Below, piece by piece: positions 23,641-33,036 of a DNA stretch of 64,000 nt. Each line of letters opens with the position of its first letter. Positions within the stretch are counted from its first letter, which is position 1. The stretch is taken from contig CM039462.1 in assembly GCA_022414725.1 (NCBI GenBank), forward strand, positions 175,748,721-175,812,720, in the 5' to 3' direction. The notes below the pieces were generated by a model, which saw only the letters and a list, made by a program, of their open reading frames with translations, made no database searches and was not told the origin of the DNA. Source of the DNA: Microglena sp. YARC (Eukaryota; Chlorophyta; Chlorophyceae; Chlamydomonadales; Chlamydomonadaceae). The position numbers and the translations under genes are program-made.

Positions 23641-23830
23641 CTGGCGACCAAAGCCAAGCCACGCCCCCACGCCACCTCGCCACGCCACGCCCCAAGCCAA
23701 GACACGCCCCACGCCCCCACGCCACGCCACCCACGTTCCACGTCACGCATTTACCTCTCCCACGCCCGCCTGTGTCCCACGCCCCGCCCACCCCACCCCC
23801 CCAAGCCACGCCACACCACCGCTTGGGTCA
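23641..23830. repeat. CACGCC-rich low-complexity tract
   Basis: Irregular repetition of CCACGCC, GCCACGCCA and CCCACGCCC. Minus-strand Gly/Trp/Arg-rich frames through it are compositional artefacts. Confidence 0.85.
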
Positions 23831-24030
23831 TTCACGCGGCAGAATTCCCCGCAAAACTCATTTTTTTTGCATTCAGACCGTTTCCCATCCTTTGTTTGCC
23901 TAAAGGTTTACCCTAAACCCTAAACTATAAACTTGGGTTATGGAGGGAGGGGGGTGACCATTCACCTAGCACACCACAAGAATGATAGAAAGGGTTTTAA
24001 CCCTATCACTGTCAAGGTCCTCCAGGGCAA
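23831..24030. other. Spacer with a telomere-like CCCTAAACCCTAAA motif
   Basis: At about 23911-23925 the sequence reads ACCCTAAACCCTAAAC, two units of the plant-type telomere repeat. It is too short to be a telomere and is likely incidental or an interstitial remnant. No gene seen. Confidence 0.45.
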
Positions 24031-24438
24031 TTGTTCGATATTTTGTTGATTCATATTGAGCGTGGTAGGGAAGCATTGGATGATGGTGCTGTAGATGGAG
24101 AGGTGCCACCCAACTTGTTTGTTTCGAACAAAGGTAACACATTCAGTGATGCTACATTTGTCCACTATTGGACAAGTCTCATGCGAGACTGTGACTTGTT
24201 TGGGTTCGAACGTTTCCCTCCTACTCACGGCAGAACCATTTTTGTTTAGGACTACACTGAAGATGGGGACCCTGAGATGTGGGAGGGGGCCGCTTTAGTT
24301 ATGGGAAACTCCTTGAGGCAATGGAAGCAAACTTACTGGCCGAGTAGGAACAAGAGGATGGTTGACCGTGCAATTACCAACCATGGTGATTATGTGGAGT
24401 CCTCAGATGCAAGGAGGAGGCGGGAAAACGACTCTTGA
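24031..24438 (+). pseudogene. Remnant resembling the C-terminus of a tyrosine recombinase/integrase-like protein
   Basis: An open frame of about 72 codons ends at TAG 24247-24249 and continues in the same frame for 62 codons to TGA at 24436-24438. The first part has NLFVSNKGNTFSDATFVHYW and then PPTHGRTIFV, the layout of a recombinase C-terminal region where an HxxR-like box precedes the end. The second part is DYTEDGD...MGNSLRQWKQTYW. The R-H-R-Y catalytic set cannot be confirmed. Assignment to tyrosine recombinases is tentative; a mobile-element origin is more secure than the family. Confidence 0.35.
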
Positions 24439-24964
24439 TCTTGCTTATTGCCTCTTGATCTTGAGCCAGCTTCAATCTAGCTTCGTATTATTGTACTCTT
24501 ACAGACTATCTCCTAAGTAGTAAGAGTAGGACCATAGCAGTACGGTATCATTGATTTTGTTACCATCACCGCCGTTTTCTAATAACTTGATTTTAAATAT
24601 GGTTACATGGCATAGCTCTTATTGAGCTTAGAACCGATCCTCTTTGCAAGACAAAGACTGCAAACCTTTTTTTGTAAGATGTGTAGCATCCTCCCCCTTC
24701 TCCGTCTCTCTTCTTGATCTTGATATTGGTTACACTCATGGCTGAACATTACAACAGCCCCACTCCGTTACGGTAGCATTAATTTGGTCACCTCCGCTTT
24801 CTAATAAATTGATTCTTGAATTTGGTTACATGGCATCAGCCTAGGTTTCTAGGGCCTTGGGCTTGTGGCAGGTTATATGCAGCTCCCTTAGCAAGGCAGT
24901 GGGCTACACCTGACAGGCAGCTTCTAGACAGGCTTATAAGTAGGGATCGGCGACATGATATCAT
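24439..24964. repeat. Non-coding spacer with a degenerate direct repeat
   Basis: Two related segments of about 60 bp, at about 24549-24612 and 24778-24836, both contain CTAATAA.TTGATT and GGTTACATGGCAT. At 24840-24940 another TTCTAGACAGGC/GCAGCTCCCTTAGC segment resembles the GCAGCTTCTAGGCAGCTC core in broken form. No gene seen. Confidence 0.5.
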
Positions 24965-25772
24965 ATGAAATCATACAGGTCAATCCCGATTCACTATTAC
25001 TGGTTGAAACCAGTGATTAAATTATGGAATTCAATAGTGACATATTGTGATGGTAACTCTGGTATGATGAGGGATGTTGCCCTTGCTGATCTCAATATGG
25101 CTAGGGAACGCAAAGAATGTTGGAGCAAGGATGTGTCTAATGCCCTTGCGACGTTGTACTCCTTGGAAAACTCCCAATACGAATCTTTGGCCACCAATTT
25201 ACATGGAGGAGTGGGGCCTTTGAACCTTCAACAAAGTGGAGAAGGTCCTATTCTCCAATCATCTTTTCTTTTACTATAGCACCAAGTCATCTGATACGCG
25301 CCCTAGAGATGAAATTTCTGATTCTCAATGAAGGAAGAACTCCGTGTACCACACTTGGATGTCTTCTTCATGGGACGAGAGTGGGAAACCTGAGATGCCT
25401 TATTATCTCATTAGGGATCTACCTCACAAGGTGATACGTAATATGTCTAGATTTAGAACTTCCTCTCACTACCTAAAGGTGGAAACCGATAGATGGAAAC
25501 GTCCAATTGTTCCTTGGAAGGATCGAGTGTGTCACCTATGTGACTCTGGAATCGTTCAAGATGAACACCATGTTGTCTTTGAATGTACTGACGAAGCCTT
25601 ACTGAATTCAAGAGGAAAGTATCAGAACATGATTTCCCAATCCGAGAGTAAAATGATTCCTCTACATTACCTAATGTGCAATCCAGAAGTGGAAGGTCGA
25701 GCAGATCTTCCCATGTTTATCCATGAATGTATTAAAAGACTGGACCAAGTTTTTTTTGCAAGGACTGATTAG
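24965..25772 (+). pseudogene. Reverse-transcriptase C-terminal (LINE-type) remnant
   Basis: Frame one (to 25279) reads RSIPIHYYWLKPVIKLWNSI and later VALADLNMARERKECW, typical of the region after the RT domain in LINE-like polyproteins. After a frame change, a second frame from about 25330 to 25772 carries a zinc-binding tail, CHLCDSG...DEHHVVFECT (CxxC...H...C). At least one frameshift separates the halves, so it is dead. The A-rich stretch at 25810-25895 may be the element's 3' tail. Confidence 0.62.
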
Positions 25773-25809
25773 TTTCTTTGCTTTCTGTACCGATTAATTG
25801 ACCGTTCAG

Positions 25810-25971
25810 CTGAAGTAGAAAAAAATATAAAAATTAAGAAAAAAAGGATAAAATGATAAAATGAAAAAAAAATGAAAAAAGAAAAAAGAAAAAAATGATT
25901 TGTTCGCGTTTTCATTCGCTTGAAGCCCCCGCTTCTTTACTGCACATTTAGCATCCTTTCTAGGCTCTACC
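25810..25971. other. A-rich tract and short spacer
   Basis: Irregular A-runs broken by G/T (25819-25895) follow the RT remnant in the sense direction, as expected for the 3' end of a LINE. The rest is unremarkable. Confidence 0.5.
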
Positions 25972-26140
25972 TATGGCAGCTTCTCGGCAGCTCCATGAGC
26001 CAGGCAGTGGGCTTTACATATGGCAGCTTCTAGGCAGCTCCCCGAGCCAGGCAGTGAGCTCTACCTATGGCAGCTTCTAGGCAGCTCCCTGAGCCAGGCA
26101 GTGGGCTTTACCTATGGCAGCTTCTAGGCAGCTCATGACT
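25972..26140. repeat. 47-bp tandem repeat with the GCAGCTTCTAGGCAGCTCC core
   Basis: Units begin TATGGCAGCTTCT at 25972, 26019, 26066 and (partial) 26113, and end in GAGCCAGGCAGTGGGCTTTACC. The core is the reverse complement of the core in the ~79-bp repeats at 572-1190. Confidence 0.92.
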
Positions 26141-26151
26141 CATGGGATTGC

Positions 26152-26367
26152 CTAAGTGGAGGGTTCACCAATATCAGCAGCAGTGTCCTTCCATAACAAC
26201 ATGGGTGTAAGCAGCGTGCCACATGCTAGAGCCTTGGGCTTGTGGATCAGTTGTAGTCCGTTCGAGACGCACTTGTCATCGACCAACTTCACAGTCTCAT
26301 TGTACTGGGTGATCCTTTTTGCCAAGCTCTGTAGGATGTGGTGTATCCTTGCATGCATGTCCTTCAT
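26152..26367 (-). CDS. Candidate exon of an unidentified minus-strand gene
   Basis: Begins directly after a CATATCGCAG acceptor with ATG and runs 71 codons to a stop at 26152-26154. Composition is protein-like: RIHHILQSLAKRITQYNETV then LVDDKCVSNGLQLIHKPKAL. No homologue recognised. It could be a terminal exon. It also resembles, in its GTLLTPMLLWKDTAA segment, the VPVLNPAMWAAALAQ exon at 22.3 kb, but weakly. Confidence 0.35.
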   Translation of the reverse strand: MKDMHARIHHILQSLAKRITQYNETVKLVDDKCVSNGLQLIHKPKALACGTLLTPMLLWKDTAADIGEPST

Positions 26368-26439
26368 CTGCGATATGGTATTTATGTGTTGTTATGTATG
26401 GATTGTTATCTATGGACTGGTTGGTTATGTTTTGGACTT

Positions 26440-26795
26440 GTATCTTTTTGATATCTACCCACCCACCTACCTACCCACCTCCCTCCCTCCCTCCCCTCCT
26501 ACCCACCTAACTACCCACTCACCTCCCTCCATACCTACCTACCCACCCACCCACCATCTCCCTCCCTCCCTCCCTCCCTACATCTCCCTCCCTCCCTCCC
26601 TACCCAACTCCCTCCCTCCCTCCCTCCCTCCCTCCCCTCCTACCCACCTACCTACCCACCCACCTCCCTCCATACCTATCTACCTACCTACCTACCTACC
26701 TACCTACCTACCTACCTACCTACCTACCTACCTACCTACCTACCCACCCACCTCCCTCCATACCTACCTACCCACCCACCCACTTGCATGCTTGG
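26440..26795. repeat. (CCTA)n/(CCTC)n/(CCCA)n low-complexity block
   Basis: Pyrimidine-rich tetranucleotide mixture. Leu/Pro/Thr frames through it are artefacts. Confidence 0.93.
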
Positions 26796-27437
26796 GTAGC
26801 CATATCAGTGTGAGGGGCTGTCTATGAGAGTGGGGGGATGGATGGATAAATGGATGGATGGATGAATGGATGGATGGATGGATGGATGGATGGATGGATG
26901 GATGCAATTGGATGGATGGATGGATGGATGGATGGATGGATGGATGGATGGATGGATGGATGGATGGATGGATGGATGCAATTAGATGGATGGATGGATG
27001 GATGGATGCAATTAGATGGATGGATGGATGGATGGATGGATGGATGGATGGATGGATGGATGGATGGATGGATGGATGGATGGATAAATGGATGGATGGA
27101 TGGATGGATGGATGGATGGATGCAATTAGATGGATGGATGGATGGATGGATGGATGGATGGATGGATGTCTCACACTGATGTGGCTACCCCCCACTCTCA
27201 TAGACAGCCCCTCACACTGATGTGCCCTCCCCCACTCTCATAGACAGCCCCTCACACTGATGTGCCCTCCCCCACTCTCATAGACAGCCCCTAACACTGA
27301 TGTGGCTACCCCCCACTCTCATAGACAGCCCCTCACACTGATGTGCCCTCCCCCACTCTCATAGACAGCCCCTCACACTGATGTGGCTACCCCCCACTGG
27401 ATGGATGGATGGATGGATGGATGGATGGATGAATGGA
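26796..27437. repeat. 40-bp satellite and (GGAT)n blocks
   Basis: Starts with an inverted piece of the 40-bp satellite (ATCAGTGTGAGGGGCTGTC at about 26803), then (GGAT)n to about 27168, direct 40-bp units to about 27398, and a short (GGAT)n. Confidence 0.93.
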
Positions 27438-28041
27438 TCCCTCCCTCCCTACATCTCCCTCCCTCCCTCCCTCCTTCCCTCCCTCCCTACCCAACTCCCT
27501 CCCTCCCTCCCTCCCTCCCTCCCCTCCTACCCACCTACCTACCCACCCACCTCCCTCCATACCTATCTACCTACCTACCTACCTACCTACCTACCTACCC
27601 ACCCACCTCCCTCCATACCTACCTACCCACCCACCCACCTCCCTCCCTCCCTCCCTCCCTACATGTACCTCCCATACCAATACAGCAATCCATCCACCCA
27701 ACCAAGCACCCATACCCATACAACCATACCCATACACCCACACCCATACCCCACCACCCATCGATACCCACCTCACACATACCCCGCCCATACCCCCACC
27801 CCACCCATACTACATTCACTTACATACATGCACATACACACGGATATATACACATAAAGGGTCCACCCACCTACCTATCCACCCACACCCATACCCATAC
27901 CACCCATACCCCTACACCATACACATCTACCCGTCCATCCATCCACCCATACCAATACATCCATCCATCCACCCAACCAAGCACCCATACCCATACAAAC
28001 ATACCCATACAGCCACACCCATACCCCCCACCCCACCCATA
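27438..28041. repeat. (CCTC)n/(CCTA)n then CCATACC-rich tract with a ~275-bp internal duplication
   Basis: Tetranucleotide repeats to about 27660, then CCCATACC-rich sequence. The segment 27670-27860 recurs as 27945-28102, sharing ATCCACCCAACCAAGCACCC and the ACTACATTCACTTACATACAT stretch that opens copy B. Part of the left end of the duplication is therefore itself tandemly duplicated here. Confidence 0.8.
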
Positions 28042-28359
28042 CTACATTCACTTACATACATATACCCACACATATACCCACATATATACACATAAAGGGT
28101 CATACACATACATGTAGAGATTGCATACCTGTACCATGAGCTTGCCGACGTCCACTAGTGTGCTCAGAGAAGCAGCATCCCAGCCTGTCAGCATAAGTGC
28201 ATTTTCATCCACGAGGTGTAATAAGCTGCATGTACATATGATAATAAGGGTAAGTAGGAACATGCGTTTCGTATGTGTGTGTGTGTGTGTGTGTGTGCAT
28301 GGATGTAGCCAGCAATGCCTGGAAGCTGGCCAGAAAAAATTGAAAAGTATAGCTCTGGA

Positions 28360-28916
28360 CTAACCTAGGAGAGAGTGACAATGCTTGGAGAGATCATCCC
28401 AAGTCTGGGTAGTTAAATATATGGGTATGAAAGCAAGGTACATGCAAAAGGATGTGAGTAAATTCGGTTGGGAAGGTTGCGTCGCACCCCGAACAGCTGA
28501 CCTGGCACCCAGGACCCAGACCTGGCACCCAGAGCAGTAGGGGAAGGAAGGATTTTTGAGGAGAGAGTGACAATGCTTGGAGAGATCATCCCAAGTCTGG
28601 GTAGTTAAATATATGGGTATTAAAGCAAGGTACATGCAAAAAGATGTGAGTAAATTCGGTTGGGAAGGTTGCGTCGCACCCCGAACAGCTGACCTGGCAC
28701 CCAGGACCCAGACCTGGCACCCAGAGCAGTAGGGGAAGGAAGGATTTTTGAGGAGAGAGTGACAATGCTTGGAGAGATCATCCCAAGTCTGGGTAGTTAA
28801 ATATATGGGTATTAAAGCAAGGTACATGCAAAAGTATGTGAGTAAATTCGGTTGGGAAGGTTGCGTCGCACCCCGAACAGCTGACCTGGCACCCAGGACC
28901 CAGTGAACACACCTAC
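28360..28916. repeat. ~190-bp tandem triplication
   Basis: The segment starting GAGAGAGTGACAATGCTTGG occurs three times (about 28370, 28562 and 28754) with few differences. Copy A has one copy (about 334-490). The linker AGGGGAAGGAAGGATTTTTG joins units. The minus-strand frame stays open through all three; I treat this as incidental. Confidence 0.92.
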
Positions 28917-28947
28917 ATATTTCTGAAAACATGTTGGTGGTCTTGGT

Positions 28948-28989
28948 TGACTGACTGACTGACTGACTGACTGACTGACTGACTGACTG
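28948..28989. repeat. (TGAC)n microsatellite
   Basis: Shorter equivalent of 518-571. Confidence 0.9.
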
Positions 28990-29690
28990 CTTCCACCTTG
29001 GTGTAGCTGCCTAGAAGCTGCTCAGAAAAATGAAAGAACGCTCTGGACTCACCTGTAGGGATGGGGGAAGCTGCCTAGAAGCTGCTCAAAATAGCTGAAA
29101 AGAAAGGACTTTGACTCACCTCTAGGGATAATGTTTGTTCCTAGGGGAGCCATCTGGAAGCTGCTCAGAACAGCAGAAAAGAAACTCCCTGAACTCCAAC
29201 CCAGGGAGGGTGCTTGCACTTAGGGGAGCTGCCTGGAAGCTGCTCAGAAAAGCTGAAAAGAAACGTCTTGGACTCACCTCTAGGGATGATGTTTGGACCT
29301 GGGGGAGCCACCGAGAAGCTGCTTAGATAAGGTGCTCAGAAACAATGTAAATAAATGCCTTGGACTCACCTTTATGGATGGTGCTTGCACCTGGGGGAAG
29401 CTGCCTAGAAAGTACTCAGAAAAGCTGAAAAAGAAACGCCTTGGACTCATATATATGGATGATGTTTGTACCTTGGGGAGCCACGTGGAAGCTGCTCAGA
29501 AAAATTGAAAAGTTAAGCTCTGGGCTCACCTCTATGGATGGTGCTTGCACCCAGGGGAGCTGCCTAGAAGCTGCCCAGAAAAATTGTTAAGAAACACTAT
29601 GGACTAACCTCTATGGATGGTGCTTGCACCTTGGGGGAGCTGCCTAGAAGCTGCTCAGAAAAAATGAAAGAACGCTATGGATATGTGAAC
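28990..29690. repeat. ~79-bp tandem repeat, copy B
   Basis: As 572-1190, with one additional unit (about 29177-29256, containing AACTCCAACCCAGGGAGGG) that copy A lacks. Confidence 0.82.
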
Positions 29691-30171
29691 ATGTAGTGTG
29701 AGTGCGTGTTTGTGTTAGTTTGAGTGCGCATGTCTGATTTGTGTCCAGAATGGACAGTACTTGCATACACACATACCACCTACATGTTCAGATTCTCCTT
29801 CACTTTCTCCTGATCTGGCTGATGTAGGTCTTCTTCTAGCAGTTGTTGTTGTGGTTGTTGTTGCTGCTGCTGCTTGTTGGCTTGGCTGCCGTGGCTCCTG
29901 GATTGTGATGGGTCGGCCACACTCTTCATGAGTTCAGTCTTCAGGTTGCTCTCTTCGGTGGATGTCAATCCCCCGCACTGGGAGAAACCCTGCAGCCAAG
30001 ACCACATAGTGGATCTGCTAAGTCCTGTCCGGCAGCTCTTCATGTGCGGAGTTGTGACCAACAACTTGCCAATCTCCTCCATACCCTCGAGCATGGCATC
30101 CCTGTGTTCCCCCTCTGCGAACAGTGGCTGGCTGAGAAGGGGCTTCATGAGGAGCATCAGATGCATCCAGG

Positions 30172-30176
30172 TAGGC
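30172..30176. repeat. Target-site duplication, left (TAGGC)
   Basis: TAGGC before the 5' LTR is repeated at 37437-37441. Copy A has the single, unoccupied TAGGCCATATG at about 1676. Confidence 0.95.
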
Positions 30177-30516
30177 TGTCAGCATCTAGTGTATCCACTG
30201 GATTGCGTATGCCTTGTTCCTTACGTATGTATAGCCAGGGCATAGTAACTCTGATGTAACCACCTCTGGTGGGCGCTTCCGGGCGATCATGGGACCACGC
30301 CACCTGTGGTGGTGTGGGTCCCGTGATGCGCTCTACACCTGGGGCGCAGCCCCCCCCCCTTAGGGCACAGTAACCCTGTGCCCTGGTATCAATGGGACGG
30401 TGATCTTAGTCGCCGTCTCCGTCTATTGACCCACTTAACTATGTGTAATGAAGCCTGAGTTATAAACACGGTCTCTGCCTCTGTCTTTCCACCTCAACGA
30501 GTGCTATAAGCCAACA
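30177..30516 (+). repeat. 5' LTR
   Basis: 340 bp, starts TGTCAGCATC and ends AAGCCAACA. Contains the inverted pair CCACCTCTGGTGGG and CCACCTGTGGTGG, a C9 run, and TATAAACACG near 30440, which could be a TATA-type element. No difference from the 3' LTR was seen. Confidence 0.96.
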
Positions 30517-30540
30517 GGTCTATTGGGCCCATTCGTGCTA
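30517..30540 (+). promoter_or_regulatory. Probable primer-binding region
   Basis: The sequence after the LTR begins GGTCTATTGGGCCCATTCG. It is not the usual TGGTATCAGAG initiator-Met 3'-end site. TGGGCCCA matches the anticodon-arm region of eukaryotic initiator tRNA, so priming from a half-tRNA, as in Drosophila copia, is possible. That 8-mer is a palindrome and short, so this is weak. Confidence 0.3.
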
Positions 30541-30558
30541 ACCACTGCTGCGAGCCAA

Positions 30559-33024
30559 ATGAATATTGGGCGACTCCCAGCGGACCTCGTTCCGCTGCAG
30601 AAAGGTAATCTCTTACCATGGAGTGTGCAGATGCAGCGCCACATTACTGTGTGTGGCTACGATGCGACGCTGCGAAACCATCACTTGGGGTTACGTCCAA
30701 AGTCATGGACTAACAAGCAGACCCCGGGCTCCGCTCTTGCAATAGAAGTCCTCCCAGGACCATCGGGAGCTACAGTACCTTCAAATAACCCCCCCCACCC
30801 TGACAACGTTCCCCTCCTTCCCATGCGACGACTACCGCCACAAGCGGAAGCTTTTCTATTTGCTTTCTGTGATGTAGCCACGCAGATGCGAGAGTTCAAC
30901 ATTATTGGATCGTCTGCCGCTGGTCAATTCCCTCATGACCCTGCCGACGCCTACGCGACTGATGAAGAACCCTCTGATGACTATGATCAAGCCGCTGGAC
31001 AAGACCGCCCCCGTCAACGCGACCATGATCCGGAGCAGTCAATGTTCACGGCAACTGGAGCTTTTGATGCTGGAGGATCTACTGCTGGAGGCTCCGCACC
31101 TCGATCTCCAATGGCACGTCTCTCCTCCCGATCCCCTCCCCCCAGAAAACCCATGGAACTGCCTTCTCGCCATACGCTTGCTCTTCAGAAAGCTGTGCTT
31201 GCAACCAGGAAACCTCGAACACGTGCTGCTAGCCCTGTTCATGATCCTCCTGTTGCCGCCGCTTCGCATCTGAATGTTGATGAAGTTACTTCTTCAGCTG
31301 CGGAACTGGGTATTTTAAACCCCATCTTTAGCGCCTACAAGCCGTATTTAGATGCGCCATTACCCCAGGCAAGTGCGACAGTTCATCGTTCCCCTGAAAC
31401 TGTATCTGTTGCCCATGCCCCTACTTTTGCTGAGCTGATGCGAGCCCAAGGACTGTCCAAGATCCCCCCTTACCAGCAGCCTGCTCCTGTTCGTGCTCCG
31501 CCTGCAACCCTTCCGGTTCCGCAGGCTAGGATCAGGACTCGAGCATCTGGACCGCTGCCGCCTAGGGGTGGCCCTTTGTTTGATATTCCTGCTGCTGGAG
31601 ATATTGTTCCCCCGGTGGAGTCGGGAGACTCTGGTTCTCAACCTGATCCTCCTGGCTCCCCTCCTCCTCCTCCTTTCGTGATCGCCCCTGCCCCCATGCC
31701 TTATCCGCCATCTCCTGCCTTTGACCTCGGGCACAACCCCTACTATGAGACTCCTTTTGCTGCGAAGTCCAGTGGTAATGCTGGATTTCGCGAGGAGCGC
31801 TCCTATGCTCCAACTGTTGACGAGACCCTCTATGGTCGCTACAGTTATGAAGCAAGTGTTGCTGCCGGTGTTGCCACAAGACTCTTCAATGAGGTGGGTG
31901 GTATCGTTCGAGAGCATCTAGGACCAGTAGCCTTTGGTCTGAGATATCCTGAGCGTGGTGGAGGTATGGGAGGACCCAAGGCTCGAGAAGCCCGTCGTGC
32001 CAGGAATTCTGAGTTTGCTGCTGTCCCCTATGTTCGCAACCCTGCGAAACCTGACTTTGCTTCTCTTGTACATGATGGTGAGATGATGGTGTACCACTTT
32101 GATCATGCCAGGACTTTGGACCATCAGAGGGTGAAAGATGCTGGTTTAGCTGCTAAGTATTTCCTGGATGTGCAGAACAACCTGGATGATCTTGAAGCAG
32201 CTAGGCTGCATGCTATTGCTCCTGCACCTGTTCACCCTGACCTGCTAGGTGTTGATGGTCGCTGCGCTCATTCTCTCGAACAGCAGGATAGGATAGTTCT
32301 CTTAGTGATGCTGAGTGCTATGTCTCAGTCTTATCGAGAGTTCTATGAGGACTATGAGAGTCCTGCGCGGATCTTTGCGCACATCAAAGAGATGGAGTCA
32401 GATAAGTTGCAGGGGCGAGTGCGAGTTTTGCGAGAGAAGCTTAGAACTGTCAGGCAGGAGCCCGAAGAGAGAGTCCAGGAATTCTTCTATCGGGTCCGCG
32501 CGATCTGTGTGACCTTGGAGCGAGCGATTGATCCCGTCAGTGAAGAAATAGGCATGGGACATATCCTAAATGGGATTTCGAACCCGCAGCTAGACTCGGC
32601 TAAGAAAGAGTGGGGTATTAAGAGACTTCGAGGGGATGTCCTGGAGTTCTATGAAATGATGGATAGTTTCCATGAGTTGGAACGAGTCATGCTCTTGCTT
32701 AGCCCATCGGCCCCTCCCACTGCACCTGCCTTGGCTGCTCAAATGCACCAGCAAAGGCAACGGGAGAAGCCTATTAGGCGACGTGACCAGCCTGGGTTCA
32801 TTCCCTGCAGTTTTCCTTCTTGCCTATCCAAACGCACACACATTGAGGCTGAGTGCTGGACCAAGTTTCCTGCACTCAAGAGGATCCCTAATGGTCCTAA
32901 GACCAAAGCTTCCCCACCTGCTGTGCCACCTGCTGTGCCTTTGAACTTTGCAAATCACACCCTCACACCCCGTCAGTTGTCCTCTATTCAGGCCCAGCTC
33001 AACAACTTCAGTAAGCAACCTTGA
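30559..33024 (+). CDS. gag: Gag-like polyprotein part of the copia element
   Basis: 821 codons from the first ATG in the open frame (30559), 43 bp after the LTR. The first half is rich in Pro, Ala and Ser and probably disordered. The second half (from about codon 490) is helical and capsid-like: LEQQDRIVLLVMLSAMSQSY through VQEFFYRVRAICVTLE, as in copia gag domains. Near the C-terminus is a single knuckle-like motif, C-x4-C-x5-H-x4-C (CSFPSCLSKRTHIEAEC), which differs from the canonical C-x2-C-x4-H-x4-C. Ends at UGA 33022-33024, with pol continuing in the same frame. Gag should form the particle and bind RNA. Confidence 0.88.
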   Translation: MNIGRLPADLVPLQKGNLLPWSVQMQRHITVCGYDATLRNHHLGLRPKSWTNKQTPGSALAIEVLPGPSGATVPSNNPPHPDNVPLLPMRRLPPQAEAFLFAFCDVATQMREFNIIGSSAAGQFPHDPADAYATDEEPSDDYDQAAGQDRPRQRDHDPEQSMFTATGAFDAGGSTAGGSAPRSPMARLSSRSPPPRKPMELPSRHTLALQKAVLATRKPRTRAASPVHDPPVAAASHLNVDEVTSSAAELGILNPIFSAYKPYLDAPLPQASATVHRSPETVSVAHAPTFAELMRAQGLSKIPPYQQPAPVRAPPATLPVPQARIRTRASGPLPPRGGPLFDIPAAGDIVPPVESGDSGSQPDPPGSPPPPPFVIAPAPMPYPPSPAFDLGHNPYYETPFAAKSSGNAGFREERSYAPTVDETLYGRYSYEASVAAGVATRLFNEVGGIVREHLGPVAFGLRYPERGGGMGGPKAREARRARNSEFAAVPYVRNPAKPDFASLVHDGEMMVYHFDHARTLDHQRVKDAGLAAKYFLDVQNNLDDLEAARLHAIAPAPVHPDLLGVDGRCAHSLEQQDRIVLLVMLSAMSQSYREFYEDYESPARIFAHIKEMESDKLQGRVRVLREKLRTVRQEPEERVQEFFYRVRAICVTLERAIDPVSEEIGMGHILNGISNPQLDSAKKEWGIKRLRGDVLEFYEMMDSFHELERVMLLLSPSAPPTAPALAAQMHQQRQREKPIRRRDQPGFIPCSFPSCLSKRTHIEAECWTKFPALKRIPNGPKTKASPPAVPPAVPLNFANHTLTPRQLSSIQAQLNNFSKQP

Positions 33025-33036
33025 CAGCCCTGCCCT
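33022..33036 (+). promoter_or_regulatory. In-frame UGA between gag and pol; candidate readthrough site
   Basis: CCT TGA CAG CCC TGC, with no further stop in this frame until 36649. The six bases after the stop, CAGCCC, match five of six positions of the CARYYA consensus that promotes stop readthrough in plant viral and some cellular mRNAs. Pol lacks an AUG before its protease active site, so pol expression from the full-length RNA appears to need this UGA to be decoded. Confidence 0.5.

Noticed and set aside
23909..23930. Telomere (CCCTAAA)n
   Set aside because: Only two units; no extended array or chromosome-end context.
26156..26827. Plus-strand Pro/Leu/Thr-rich frame
   Set aside because: Most of it is (CCTA)n/(CCTC)n; the first part is antisense to a better minus-strand exon candidate.
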